Origin: Tetrapyrgos nigripes
Taxonomy: Eukaryota > Basidiomycota > Agaricomycetes > Agaricales > Campanellaceae
Reading direction: 5' to 3'
DNA length: 64,000 bases
NCBI GenBank assembly: GCA_013368315.1
Contig: JAACJM010000015.1
Location: forward strand, 620,001 to 684,000
A model generated the notes under the pieces. It ran no database searches, was not told the origin of the DNA, and was given only the letters and a program-made list of their open reading frames with translations. The translations under genes were made by a program, and so were the position numbers. Shown here one piece after another: positions 21,001-34,183 of this stretch. Numbering within the stretch: the first letter of the stretch is position 1; each line of letters begins with the position of its first letter.

Positions 21001-22856
21001 TAATGCGCGCCAGACTGGAAAGTTTGACCAAGTATGGGTACGCATATTTCTCGTCCACTTTGAGATCTCGCTGACGTGCTTGAAAGAAGTAGAAATGTTT
21101 GCTTTTGAGGTCAACTGGGTAGCCATACAGTCTTTTGATTGGTTGAAAAAGGCTCTGTCGTAATTGGTATGAATTCTTGTGCAGAGCCGCTAGACGACCA
21201 ATGACTTACTTCCATGACCTTCACGATCTTGTCTCTAATAGCATTCACTTCAGCCGACATCGGGATAATATGCCTCTCTAATCTCTAAAATAAAGAAGGC
21301 TCAGTATCACGAATCGACCCGTTCAATGTTTATACCTTCTCATGAATATACGCTCTCAAGTCCAAACTCTCATCATCCCGAATCTCAATCCGACTTATAT
21401 GCAAACCGTCCACCATGTTCTGTACAGTATCAGGATTACCACCCGGAGTGGCAGTTAATGCCAGGACACGAAAATGAGGATTCTTCGCCATCATGAACCG
21501 CACAATTTGATTATAGGCATGGTCACCGCTAGCATGATGAGCTTCATCTACAGCAACATAAGAAGAGATGCCAGAAACATGAATGAGAGCGTTTTGATTC
21601 CGTACCTAGCACAAGAAGGACGATATCGAGTGGATCGCAATTCCCTGAGACCAGATCGTTCCTGAACGTCTGTGGTGTCATGTAAAACACTCGTTTTTCT
21701 TGCCACTGAATGTTAGCCATCAGACAATTACATCAATGACTTTGAGGAATTACGCACAAAACGGGTTCTGGTCGTCCTGGTGATGTCCCCGGTGAGCACT
21801 ATGGCATCGCTTCCTGGTATACCGCAGCTCTTATGACAAGCTTCAACTTGCTGATTCACAAGAGGCTTTGTCGGGGCAAGAAACACAATGTTTCCATCAG
21901 GAAACCAGCGATAGACTGCCGAGCAGAGTCAGCAAGCAATGGTGTGCAGATACTCAGAATCTGCTTACAGTTCAGCATGATTACACCCGCCACAAACGTC
22001 TTTCCCATTCCAGTGGGTAATGCCACGATTGTGTTCTCGAAAAGACAGTGTCTGACGATGTTGAACTGGTAGTCTCGCTTTGGGTTGTTAAGAGGATATA
22101 TCCAGTGCTTGGCTTCGAGCAAATCGGGCTTGATCTTCATGGGAGGAGGCTACAAGCTTGTGACATGAGTAAATAGATTTATTTCGAAGAGATCATATAC
22201 GCACCGGTCTGTGAAAGGCAGAAGCCACAACAGAATGAGTCAAAGTAAGTTGGGTCAAATCAGAACGTACCCCACTAGAAAGAAATGAGTACAGATCGTT
22301 ACATGAAGAACAGAAACTCACAAGAGACAAAAGGAGCTGGAAACTGCTCAAATTCCACGGGTTCTTCGTCTTCGTCCTCCTCGTTGTTTTTAGCCTTTTG
22401 CTTCCCCTTATTACCAAGCCTCATGCCTGACTTGGCAAAAGCGGTATGATCCCACTTCTTTAACTTTTGGCTTTGTTGGCCAGATGGCTGTCTAGGGAGT
22501 GGACGATGGGATTTGGACGGGCCAGCCGATGTTTCAGGACGAAGAACGTCGCCAAAGAGGGTTGTCTGCACAAGTCCTTTGGATGACGTGCGTGTAATAG
22601 CGGGAGCATTCGGATTCTTCTGGTAGTATTGTTCCATCTGGTCAAGAATTTGAATGTCATCGTCGTCAAAGTCATCGTCGATGTCGTAGAAAGAGTCGCC
22701 AGCTGATAAAGTGCTTTTGCCGGGTAGCGGCGGTTGAGGCAATTTGGAGGAAGACGCTTTCTGAGGAGAGTTATGAGCTGCCTCTATGGCGTCCAGTGCC
22801 TCGAACATGGCGTCGTCCATGGTAATGTCGTCTTCGAAGTAGCCATCTGAACTCAT
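18009..22856 (-). CDS. MPH1: FANCM/Mph1-type DNA helicase
   Basis: A long intron-rich gene. The N-terminus ([21 protein letters not shown]) is acidic and disordered. The superfamily 2 core follows: [20 protein letters not shown], Walker [87 protein letters not shown] and [12 protein letters not shown]. After the helicase comes a long acidic, Ser/Lys-rich tail (residues past about 950) ending [10 protein letters not shown]. This layout is that of Mph1/Fml1/FANCM, which remodels stalled forks and D-loops and restrains crossovers in the nucleus. An extra in-frame 5' exon starting at 23035 (MSAKALPSPALAST) can splice to [10 protein letters not shown] and is an alternative start. Part of the tail is copied at 16475-16990. 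Confidence 0.93.
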
Positions 22857-23115
22857 GACTCCTCCAGGAAACTATAGCGCGTAATACGCGCAAGAATACG
22901 TGTAGATATGTCGAACGGATTGCTTGAATTCGTGCAGACGGTGGATTGAGAAAAAGAAGATGAGACCTGTAAGACAGAGGCAACTGCAAACAGAGTCGAT
23001 GCCAGAGCAGGTGATGGCAGAGCTTTTGCTGACATAATCAACACTGTCTCTCCGAGTTGACTATCTCCAAAGTCCTTCCCCAAATTCCATCCCCATCTCC
23101 TTCCTCCAAGCGTCC

Positions 23116-25918
23116 ATGATATACGACCCAGAAAATGCAGTCCATCTCAAGCCATGGCTCGTCAGAACGCTCGAACCAATGTGCGTATGTGCGTTAATTA
23201 CGTGGTGTTTCCTGACATCCTTTTTTCTCTAGTTGTGATGCGGAACCCGGCGCATTAGGAGACTATATCCTAGCACTTTTGAAACACAACGTTCCGGAAA
23301 ATGAAATGCGGAAGGAACTATCTTCGCAATTGGACGAATTTTTGGAAAAAGGTGTGTAATTCTGTCGTTCCTACGTATGCTGCTCTGCTGACAGTCTGGC
23401 ACAATGCAGAATGTTCCCCCTTCATCGACACGCTTTTCACTGCTCTAAGAACAAAATCTTATCTGCCATACTCTTCCGGTTCTGACGCTATGCCTTCCAA
23501 ATCCCTTGATACTGGAATTCCTATCCCGCTGGATGGACTTCTGTCTCCTTCAATACCCACGTCTCCAAGCAGCAGTCGGAAAAGAAGTTTAGAGGATGTC
23601 GATCGCGAGGACAGAGCTCCAGCAAAAGGTCAACGAATAAATTCTGATGGCCAATTTTCTCGCTATGGCAAGGGCAGGGGTTCGGGGCCAGATTATCGCT
23701 CAACAGGTGGATGGAATAATCGGGGCAGAGGGCAGGATAATGTTTACGGGGCACCTCAGGGAATGAATGGGATGGGCAATTCGTCGAATAACCGACCGAC
23801 GTCTTACCAACCGCCCGACCAGCGAAGAGTATGCCGAGATTATTACAGTCAGTTTCCCAATCCCGTTTTCCTGAATTCTGGCTTATCTCTCCTTGACAGA
23901 CCTCGGTTATTGCTCTCGTGGAGCACTTTGCAAATACAGCCATGGAGAAGACGCACTCATACCAGATCAGCTGTACATGAACGGTCCCCGAATGCCAGGA
24001 CCTGGGGCGATACCTTTCCTTCCTATGTTTGCCAATGGCTTTGGAATGGGCGGTACTGGTGCTGTATATGATCCCCGAGAATCTCAGATGGACATGAGAC
24101 AAAATGGACGATCACAAATACGACCTGCAGTCATTCCTCGACTACCACAGGATAATGGTGCTGGGAATGTACCTGCTTCAGGCGAGCTCCCTGTTATCCA
24201 AGATCTCACCCCACAAGTAGCCCACAATGAAGTCCACCCCAATCCTATTCCCCATCCTCACCCTTCCTCGAATTCAACGCCAGAAGTTAACCAGGAACTT
24301 CCTGTTCCCCCAGTGTTACCTCCTCAAGATGTAGAAATGACTGCGCCAGACGCGCCTCTCAGACCACCAAGTGGTTGGCGAGGACGTGGTGGAGGACGAG
24401 GACGCGGCGGATTCGGGGGTGACGCAGGGACATTCCGTCCTGAGCGGAGAAAAGACAAGACCCTCGTCTTGGAAAAAATCCCAGAGGACAAACTCAACCT
24501 TAGCCACGTCAACGACTGGTTCAAGCGTTTCGGTACCGTCACTAATGTGGCTATCGATCAGGCTCACCATAAAGCACTGATCAGCTTTTCAACACACGAA
24601 GAAGCACATGCAGCTTGGAAATCTGAAGATGCTGTTTTTGGAAACCGTTTTGTAAAGATTTTCTGGCATCGACCGTTGGAAGGTCAAGGTCAAGCTGGTC
24701 ATCGAGCTCTGGCGGCTTCTGCGCCGTTAATTGCCAATGTGAACACACCACCGAAACCCAATCCTACGCCTCCTTCTTCTACACCTACCCCACGATCCAC
24801 CAAAGCAATGCCAGGATTAGCTGCTAAACAGCAGTTACTGGAACAGCAGATTGCAGAGCAAAAGTCGCTTATGGCTTCCCTGGCTACAGCTTCTTCAGAG
24901 GAGAAGAAGACCATTATGGCTCGTATTCGGAAATTGGATGAAGAAATGAAAGCTTCATCCTCGTCCTCCTCAACGCCCGCAGCTGCTGGACCAGCAGGGA
25001 CTGATCAAGAGCGGCAAGAACGCGAACGATTGGATAAGGAGCTTGAGCTTCATGGTGCCATAGGTGCACCGGTTGATGGTTCAGAAGGCGAAAAGACGGA
25101 GACTACGGAGGAACTGAAAGCCAAACTCGAAAAACTGAAGGCTGAAGTGAGTGCTATCTTCTTACCATCTTGTTTTTATGATACTAATTGTCTTGTCAGG
25201 CTGCAAGCTTGGGTATAACTGATGCATCAATGGACACATCCGAAACACCCTATACCAGCTCGTATCGGCCTTACAGAGGCAGGGCTCGAGGCCGTGGTCG
25301 AGGTTTCTACCGAGGCGCACCAAGAGGAGGTGCAGCTCCCTGGGCAAGTATGAGATTAGACAATCGTCCAAAGTCTTTGCTTGTCAAGGGCGTCAGCTCA
25401 GAAAATGAACAGGCTCTCCGAGACTGGTATGAGGTTCGTGTGTCATCATCCCAAGTTTCTCCCTCAACTTGCGATATTTAACCATACATCTCGTTCTAGA
25501 CTACTGGCCAACTCGCATCTGTATCCTCAACAGACAACGGATATATCGTCAGTTTCAAAACGCGTCATGGCGCTGAACAGGTTAGTACCATACAACCTGA
25601 TTTTTCATCGACTCATGAATCACCTATATTTGATAGGGTCTCACCAAAGGCTCAAGCATCCCGATAATCGGCTCAGTACAAATATCATGGCATACCGGTG
25701 GCGTACCGCCCTCGTCCTCGACGAATTCCTCTGGTCCCAAATTTTCTTCAACCAACGGTACTGGTTATGCCAAATCTGAATCAGGCCCGGGTATGGGTAT
25801 GGACGCCACGACATCAGCGTCTGAAGTAGATCCAGAGTCCTCTCATGCTCATTTACATGAGGAGGAAGTCGTAGCCAGTGGATGGGGTGGCGACGATGAA
25901 GATGGGATGGGGATGTGA
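23116..25918 (+). CDS. RNA-binding protein with CCCH finger and RRMs, RBM26/27-like
   Basis: Multi-exon gene. The N-terminus MIYDPENAVHLKPWLVRTLEP followed by CDAEPGALGDYILALLK is a PWI-like helical domain. A CCCH finger is assembled across an intron: C-X8-C-X5-C-X3-H, ending GYCSRGALCKYSH. A Pro-rich stretch and RGG-like box (GWRGRGGGRGRGGF) precede the RRM (KTLVLEKIPEDKLNLSHV to NRFVKIFWHRP). A coiled coil (QQLLEQQIAEQKSLMASL) and a second RRM-like fold (PKSLLVKGVSSENEQAL) follow, ending in an acidic tail. The same order is found in human RBM26/27 and fission yeast Rmn1, which work with the Mtl1-Red1 (PAXT/MTREC) machinery that sends nuclear RNA to the exosome. That role is inferred from the family. 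Confidence 0.88.
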
Positions 25919-26444
25919 TGTGATGTGATCTCAAATGTGTGTGTTGTGCGTGGTGTATGTAATGTAGCTAGTAGACCTATTCTCGCTTGAATATCACTGC
26001 ACCTCGAGCACAAGAAGTCTCTGTGCTTGCCAGGTTGTTGCTAGCAGTCATTACGTTCAATCATGCATTTGAGTGAAAACACGATCGTTTCAGTGGACCC
26101 CTCTCGGTATGCCCCAGTCTGGACGTTCATCGGCAATCATTGGGAAAGTATATGGTTAATTGCCCACTGTGAGCCTTGAGGAATTCTGCACTCGTGAGCT
26201 TGAAATGGATTAGCCCACCACAAGTGTGTAAGTTTCGGGCGAAAAAGGCTGTCCTTAAAATCCGAAGGTTACTTATATGATTGTATATTTCGATTGTAAA
26301 TAGAAGAACACGTAGAGTATGGACTAACATATAACATATTATATACCGTAAGATAGTTTGTGAACGAGTGCCAGCAATATATGCGAGATAGTATCCAACT
26401 GCGACTGAATGCAAACAAAAACACACTGTCTAGATAGAAGAACA
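25919..26444. other. Convergent 3' flanks
   Basis: AT-rich intergenic DNA between the RBM26-like gene and the oxysterol-binding protein gene. No gene seen. Confidence 0.6.
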
Positions 26445-28982
26445 TCACCAAAGCCCATCAATATTCGTCCCCTTCCATCCCTTTGCACGAGCCTCCCAGT
26501 ATCCACCAGCATAGACCCATTCATCCCCTTGCTGCTTAAACCATCTCGGCTTGGGTTCCTTCCCCTTCTTCCTCCTCTCACGCTGTGCCTCCTCCACCCT
26601 ATTCTTCTCCACCTCAGCAGTATCTAAATCCCCATTCTCCAACGCCCTCACATCTGGCCTCAACCTCGAATCCGTCGGAGGCAATTTACCCACCACATCC
26701 GCAGACATCTCATTAACAGTCATACCAAACGAAGTAAACCCATAATAATCGTGTGTTTGTTTCGGCCAGGGGGCCACGCGCCAGAGGACGACTAGATGGG
26801 AAGGATCGACTGTTTGAGAAAATTGTTCATCCCATTTGCCTTCGAGTTCGGATTTGACGGTGCCGGATGAGTCGGTTATGGTGCCTGAGACGACGTTGGA
26901 AGGGCCCCAGTAGCCGTTTTGCTTGAATTCTAGGACACAACGGCTGTTGTCGGTGGCGTTCTCAATGACCATCTTACCAACGTGTTCTAGGTACTTGGTT
27001 CCAGCGATAAGATTTCTCATGAAGGACGACGGTTTCTTCCTGGATTGAGGGAAAAAATGATCAGTTATCTATCGCTGGTATGACGAGAGATTTTCAAACC
27101 ATTGATAGTGGTCTTTGCCTATCTTAAGATGCGTTGTACCTAGAGGAATAATCTCCAAACTCTTGCCTGGTGCAGAATGAGATCAAAGAGCCTGATGAGT
27201 CAAGACGTCCACGCACCCCAGAACTTTGTTTTTCCAGCAGACGTGGCATACAACTCCCAGTTTGAGCCTTCGGCATGATAAGCCATTTCTACCGGATTAT
27301 GGCGAACCTTCTCCGCAATGAATTTCATCCGGCTATCTTCAAAGGTTTCGGCTAACATAGGGTTGCTGGGACAACCGGATGAGAACGAAATCCAAAACAG
27401 ATTGAAGTTGAAAGAAACTCACAATCCTTTCCTTCCAGTGCGGTGCCGAGTGTGAGCGTACCCAGATACTGCAAACGCCGCGACAAATTGCAGACGTTCG
27501 ATTGGATCTGAGGCTGCTGCAGCTTGATCAAGGAGACTGTAGTACTCTAGTTCCTCAGCAGCTCGCTGAAGCAAGGTAAGGGGTTCGTTGAACGTAACAG
27601 GCATCGTGATGGTAGAGAGATCCTGTTGAGAGGTTTGAACAAATCAATCATCTACGGCTAATGCTCGACATACCTTGCCCACGTTTTTCTTCAAGACAGC
27701 GAAAAGACTACCCTCATCACCTGTTACCGGTGTTGGAAGTAGGGTGCGCCTAGACACTTCCAGAGACGTTTCAGGAGATGCAGGAGCTTCATCGTCTTCT
27801 TGTACTAGAGGAGAACGAATGCTCTCTTCCGAATCCGAATCGGTGTCTATAGATTCAGCGCCATGCATACTGCTCGTACTGTCATTGTTCGAAGAAATTT
27901 GACTTGGTCGTTCGCTGGCGTCGGGTACTGATTCATCCAGTACAAATTCCTCGGCACCCTCAGAAGCGTCAAACCATTCATGAACGCTGTCTGATGCGAC
28001 GGAGGTCCGAGTTGGGGAGGATGTGTAGAAGCCAGATTCTTTCTGTTCTTCCTCCACAGTTCCAGGAACAGAGACCTGGCTTTCTAAGCGTTGATAATCC
28101 TTGAAGAGATTTCAGGAGCGTGTCGTGTTGAGAGGTAAGCGTGTCTAGTAACTTTCGCATTCGCTGGAACTGAGCAGACTGGTCCTCAGATGTAGATGAT
28201 TGAAGGTTTCCATTCTCAGACGCGCCAAGTTCGTTTGCATGGTGGTGAGCTGCAATCATCAGTACAGCAGTTCTGTGAAGAGCATATGGACACACATTTC
28301 TTGAATAAACCAAACTTTGCCTTGTCCTTCTCCCCTCTCGACTTCACAGAACTACTTGGCGCTTTCGATTCCTTGAATGCGAGGAATGCCTCCTCCAGTT
28401 CAGAAAGTGTCTAAAGAAGCTGGTAAATGTTTTGGTAATGGAAGTGGTCGACTTCAGAACAGACCGTGCCCATTTCTTCAGCAATTGTTGCAGATTTGGT
28501 TACTTTGGCAACTCCTTGGCGTGTTGCAATCCTGAGAGTTGCAGATCTGCGAGCTTCAGCAGAAGGCACAATGAATTTCCTAGGAGTGATTCAATTGACG
28601 GTGTATAGTAGATCAACGCAAGGATGTTACCGAAAGGCAACCATCCAACGATCAAATTCCTCGGTACTCAAGCATTTGATGTGGAATGTAGCATTGGCTG
28701 AATCGATGTGGATGTCTTTACGCCCAGAGGCAGTAGAAATGGCAGCATTGGGAAGGTAGAGTTGATCACGAACAGGCTGGCCCGGTTCAAAGGAGTAGGA
28801 CAGAATACCGGATTGCTGGAGTACAAAGTATCGTCGTGCGAAGCCTATGTGTATCGGTATAAAAGTAAATGATTAAGCCAGGAGTGAGAAAAAGTACCTT
28901 GCATCTTCTTTCTACGCTTCTTCAATACCCATCCTTCCTGAATGACCGGAGAGTTGGTTGCTGCTGCAGACGCAAAGCTCAT
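26445..28982 (-). CDS. Oxysterol-binding protein-related protein with PH domain
   Basis: The start MSFASAAATNSPVIQEGWVL enters a PH domain (KKRRKKMQGFARRYFVLQQ, ILSYSFEPGQ, FHIKCLSTEEFDRWMVAFR). A coiled segment (TLSELEEAFLAFKESK) and an acidic Ser-rich region (HEWFDASEGAEEFVLDE) follow. The lipid-transfer domain begins VTFNEPLTLLQRAAEELEY and continues LDQAAAASDPIERLQFVAAF, EKVRHNPVEMAYHAEG and SSFMRNLIAGTKYLEHVGKM, ending PRWFKQQGDEWVYAGGYWEARAKGW. This organisation resembles the Osh3 branch, which shuttles PI4P at ER contact sites. The usual EQVSHHPP fingerprint reads EKVRHNPV here, so one of the two histidines that bind the PI4P phosphate is Asn. The exon chain in the middle was not fully resolved. 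Confidence 0.87.
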
Positions 28983-29347
28983 GGAGTATCTGTGAGAGGT
29001 CATGGCAATAAGTTAAGAGAGTATTGGTGAAGTGGCACCTGAGACTAGGAGCTGCGCTGCTGATTCCTGAAACGGAATAGTGTTGGCGTCACGTGTACAT
29101 GTCAGGTCAAACCCATAGTCGGGGACCAAAGGGGATCCAGAGAAAGCAGTACCGGTCCCCAATAACCAGGGTATTATAGAGAAATCTGTTCTGCTCTATT
29201 CCTTGGCCGAAATGGTCCAATCAACGCCCGGCTACAGTCCTAAGATATCGATGGATGATTCAGCAGCCGCTCGGCCCGCTCCTCTGCTAAAATATCGGTC
29301 CAATCTTTCTTACCAACCACATCTCTTCTCATCTATCGACTTCCACC
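28983..29347. other. Divergent promoter region
   Basis: Shared upstream DNA of the oxysterol-binding protein gene (minus) and the 6-phosphogluconate dehydrogenase gene (plus). A pyrimidine-rich stretch (TCTCTTCTCATCTATCGAC) lies just before the plus-strand start. No gene. Confidence 0.55.
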
Positions 29348-31352
29348 ATGGCTACGTGAGTTGACCGCAATGTCGTCCCTGAAGCTTTACTTATGCCCTG
29401 TACAGTGGAGACATCGGACTTATCGGTTTGGCCGTCATGGTAGGTAGCTTTCTCGCCGCGGTCTTCGACGCGCGTTGCTCATAGCATTTCTAGGGTCAAA
29501 ACCTGATCCTCAACATGAACGACAAGGGATTCACCGTTGTCGCATACAATCGTACCACCGAGAAAGTGGATCGATTCCTTGCCAATGAAGCCAAAGGTTG
29601 CCCCGTCTCGCTCTGTACATCGATATGCATCTCATCCGATCATTAGGTACCAAAATCCAGGGCGCTCATTCCGTCCAAGAGCTCTGCTCCAAGCTCAAGA
29701 AGCCTCGCAAAATTATCCTGCTCGTCAAGGCCGGATCGGCTGTCGACGATTTCATTAAGCAGCTCACTCCATATCTCGAACCCGGCGATATCGTCATTGA
29801 TGGAGGAAACTCACACTATCCCGATTCTATCCGCCGAACGAAGGAGCTCGAGGCAAAAGGTTTCCTTTTCGTTGGCTCTGGTGTTTCCGGCGGTGAGGAA
29901 GGTGCCCGACACGGTCCTTCCCTCATGCCCGGTGGTTCCAACGCTGCATGGCCCCACATCAAGGAGATTTTCCAGAAAACCGCCGCCCAGGCTTATGGTG
30001 AGCCTTGCTGTGATTGGGTCGGTGAGGGCGGTGCTGGTCACTATGTGAAGATGGTTCACAACGGTAAGTATGCCTGATCACCATGCTATGTTCTTCGTCA
30101 CTGATCTTCTCTAACCCCATCAGGTATTGAATATGGTGACATGCAGCTCATTGCTGAAGCATACGACATTCTCAAGCGTGGTCTTGGACTGCACGAGAGT
30201 GAGATTGCTGGAATCTTTGAGAAATGGAACAAGGGTGTCCTCGACTCGTTCTTGATTGAAATCACTGCCGGCATCCTTAGATTCAACGACGATGATGGCG
30301 AACCCCTTGTTACCAAAATCCTTGACTCGGCCGGTCAGAAGGGTACCGGTAAATGGACTGCCATCAACGCTCTCGACACAGGCTGCCCTGGTAAGCGATT
30401 CAAATCAAAACCTCGTTCTGTTGCTCAAATATTCTACGTGCAGTTACCCTCATCGGTGAGGCCGTCTTCGCTCGTTGCCTCTCTTCCATCAAGGCAGAAC
30501 GTACCAGTGCAAGCAAGGTCATTTCTGGACCTCAAAAAGAGCCTTTCCGTGGTGACAAGCAGATGTTCATTGATGACCTTGAACAAGCCCTCTACGCCTC
30601 CAAGATCATCTCCTACACTCAAGGGTTCATGTTGATGCGTGACACTGCCGCAGAAGTACGTCGATTGAGACCTGTCCTGGTAGCTAGTCGCTAACCATCT
30701 TGGACAGAACAACTGGAAAATGAACTACGCTGGCATTGCTTCTATGTGGCGTGGAGGATGTATCATCAAGGTATGGAATACTTCGTTGTTGCATAAAGTC
30801 GACGGCTGACCGGTGCCCCCAGAGTGTCTTCTTGAGTGACATCACGAAAGCCTTCAACAAGGACAGAAACTTGAAATCCCTTCTCTTCGACGACTTCTTC
30901 AACAAGGGTAAGTGACGTTTCTTCGTGCTCTTCGTCAATTAGTGACCTATTTTTTTTTGACACCCCTAGCCGTTCACAATGCTCAACCCGGCTGGAGACG
31001 TGTCGTTGCTCAGGCTGTCCTCTGGGGTATCCCTACTCCCGCTTTCAGCACCGCTCTTGCCTTCTTTGACGGATACAGGAGTGAAATTGTTCCGGCCAAC
31101 TTGCTACAGGCTCAGGTTTGTACCGTCTTCTGATGTCATTCGTGCTATACTAAGATTGGCTTTCAGCGTGATTACTTCGGTGCCCACACCTTCCGTGTCT
31201 TGCCCGGCAAGGAGAACGAGAGGCTCAAGTCTGGTGAAGACATCCGTGCGTTTCTTTTTTACTTACCGTGGTAGTAGTATTCATTCCTTCCTTTAGACGT
31301 CAACTGGACCGGTCGTGGTGGTAACGTCTCTGCTTCCACCTACAACACATAA
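29348..31352 (+). CDS. GND1: 6-phosphogluconate dehydrogenase (decarboxylating)
   Basis: Starts ATG GCT AC with an immediate intron, then GDIGLIGLAVMGQNLILNMN, the NADP-binding Rossmann signature. Other landmarks are IILLVKAGSAVDDFI, VIDGGNSHYPDS, the active-site loop [37 protein letters not shown] with the catalytic Lys, LDTGCPVTLIGEAVFARCLSS and the C-terminal RDYFGAHTFRVLPGKE. It ends VNWTGRGGNVSASTYNT. At least nine small introns interrupt it. The enzyme converts 6-phosphogluconate to ribulose 5-phosphate with NADPH and CO2 in the cytosol, the step after 6-phosphogluconolactonase, which is encoded about 9 kb away. Length (about 490 residues) and motifs are standard. Confidence 0.97.
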
Positions 31353-31591
31353 GCAAAAGGATGTATCTGCTGAAGTTTATATAGAAGAGACTGGGCAAGC
31401 GTCTCCGATAAATGCCAATTTGTACTTACAACAAAGGAGAACTATTGTACAGTATCGAGAAAAATGTATAGAGTGTATCGTTTTGAATCGTGTACTTGCG
31501 AACTTCTGTGTCTTGTTAGCTGGAGCCTGGGGTTGTATTTAGGCCGATATACACTGAAATTTAAAAGAACGCGACTCTCAAGTACCGTGTC

Positions 31592-34047
31592 ATGTGCGGT
31601 ATCTTCTTCTGTGCCAGTACTTCCCAAAATCGTGTCGACGAGAATCTTCTGCAAAGGCTCAGAGATATCAACGCTACACGCGGTTTGTCCATGACCATCG
31701 TGGCTGCGATAGCTAATCTGACTACAGGTTCTAGGGCCCGATGCGCAATCATCTTGTGTTTTCTCGCTAAATCGTACTCGGAACGGTCTCGGTGAAGATG
31801 GACTCGTCAACGACGACCATGACGTGAACCTGGAACTGGAGTTTTTCTCATCGGAACTAAGGCTTAGAGGAAATCTTCCTGTTGTTCAGCCGCATCAGAA
31901 AGATGGGAATGTACTTTGTTGGAATGGGGAGGTGTGTTTGTGTTCTTCCTGTTCAATGCATGCAGTTGTTTTACTAATCTTTCAAATGATATTTCAAGAT
32001 ATTCTGCGGACTTGATGTAAGTACACATCTACTCTGGAATACACTGAGGAATGAATGGTTGATTAGGTGTCTGCAGAGGAAAACGATGGGATCAAGCTGT
32101 TCGACAATCTTTGTACGCTGGACACGCCTGAGCAAGTTCCGGGTCTTTTCGCAAGCATAGAGGGACCCTACGCATTTGTGTTTTACCAGGTACATGACAA
32201 AGTCTTCCTGTTGATTGGTTCTAATGCTCTTGATACAGTCAGCCACCCAAAAACTTTACTTTGCTCGCGATCCTCTTGGACGGCGTTCCTTATTGATCCA
32301 CAAACCCTCACCAGAATGCCCCTACTTTCTCCTTGCGTCTGTATCGGCTGGGAATGACCCAGGATACGACTTTGAAGAAGTTTCTACAGAGAATGTACAT
32401 GTGGTGGATGTTTCTCGTTTGAGGGAATCTCAAGACGTGCGTAATCTCTCTCAGCACTATTTGCAGTTTTTGATGTTCTCTTTCTCATCACCCAAATACA
32501 GATGACTACGACTCTCAAAGATTGCTTAAGGTCTATCCCGCGTCAGTCTAATTCGGACAGATTTCAATATGTAAAGATTGCATTTCATACCTCACCATCC
32601 CAGTACTGAACATTTCTCTCAGGGCAGACCGCATAGGCTGAACCAAACTCTCCCTGACGATGATGCACCGCAAGCTACTTCATTGGACACTATACCCGAT
32701 TGGCTCCAACCTAGTGTTGACGAGCTCATTTCCCATCTTGATAGAAGTGTCATGTTGAGAGTTAGAGATATACCCCGACACACGTATGTTTCCTGAGACT
32801 TTCCGTATGAACTTTCTCTCACTGTCTCCTTGATTAGAATAAAAGCCGGTGAATCTCGAGTCGCTGTACTCTTCAGTGGTGGTATCGACTCTACAGTGAT
32901 TACTCTACTGGCACATAGGTGAGTCGCTCTAAGCGTCAGATAATGTGTCTCTTTCTGACTTCCCGAAGACACATCCCCATAGACGAACCAATAGATCTTT
33001 TAAACGTCGCCTTTGAAAATCCACGAAAAATCCGAGTTCAGTCGGAAGGCAACTTGGGCGGTGTACCGAAGAAAAAGCAGAAGCTTAATTTGAAAAAACA
33101 GGCTGCGCAAAATGCGAATGCTGATGCTACACCTCTTCGTGACATGTACTTGGTTCCAGACAGGAAGACTGGGTTGCAAGAGGTAGAAGAGCTCAGACGG
33201 TTATGTCCTGGACGAATATGGAATTTTGTAAGTGCTAGCTTGTAATCATGCGAAGGGGATGGTATCTCATGAAAATAGTCAGGTCGAAGTAAATGTGCCT
33301 TACCAAGTATGTTGAGTGTCTCTTTGTGTAGGAAGCGTAACTGACAGTCTGCCTGCCTTTTCAGGAATCTCAGGCAGCCAGACGGCATGTTGAGAATCTG
33401 ATGTCTCCTGGGCGGACTGTCATGGACTTGGTCAGTCTAGCTTGATGCAACGTTGTATGGCTGCTAAACTAAATATGTAGAGTCTGGCCCTGGCACTGTA
33501 TTTTGCAGCTCGTGCTATAGGCCAAATACGGCCTCAAGCTGGAGCAGAGCCAGTGCCCTACACAAGCCCGACTCGGGTGCTTTTAAACGGCTTAGGATCC
33601 GATGAACTATTGGGAGGCTATGGAAGGCACCGCTCAGCGTACAATACTGGTGGTTGGCAGGCGGTCATTGAAGAGGTGAGGTTGTCCAAAATTTTCGTCT
33701 CTGTTTTGACATCTGACGTCCCGGATCTATAGCTTCAATTAGAGATAGACCGAATACCCGTACGAAACCTTGGCCGTGACGACCGTGTCATTTCCTCGCA
33801 TGGAAAAGAGACCAGGCATCCTTTTCTTTCACTTGACGTTGTTGCCTTCCTCGCAGAGCTTCCTGTGCACATCAAAATGGATCCTAGATTGGATGTTGGC
33901 CTTGGAGATAAAATGTTGTTACGTTTGGCGGCTCGTAAGGTTGGGTTAATTGAAGCGAGCGGTCGTAAAAAGAGAGCTATGCAATTTGGTAGTCACTCAG
34001 CTAGGATGGAGGAGACAGATACTAAGGGAGATTTATTGTTAGATTAG
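31592..34047 (+). CDS. Asparagine synthetase domain protein, ASNSD1-like
   Basis: The product starts MCGIFFCAST, with Cys2 as the Ntn glutaminase nucleophile, and reads NATRGPDAQSS once an acceptor at gttctag is used. The glutaminase half ends near IEGPYAFVFYQ and KLYFARDPLGRRSLL. The synthetase half has the pyrophosphate loop VAVLFSGGIDSTVITLL, then a Lys/Gln-rich insert (GGVPKKKQKLNLKKQ), LLNGLGSDELLGGYGRH and HPFLSLDVVAFLAELP. The closest family is ASNSD1 rather than true asparagine synthetase, because the C-terminal half is shortened and carries the VGLGDKMLLRLAARKVGL ending. The enzymatic role of this family is unsettled. About ten introns. Confidence 0.88.
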
Positions 34048-34183
34048 AAGTGTAGTCCTGTTCTGTAGAGATAAAATGTGCTGTTACCTGTACACCGTCG
34101 GCACGGAAGTTCTTACGCGTTCAAGCCGGGGCGCGTCATTTACCTCTGTTTACTGCTTTTGGTTCTTCTGAGCCATCATCGTC

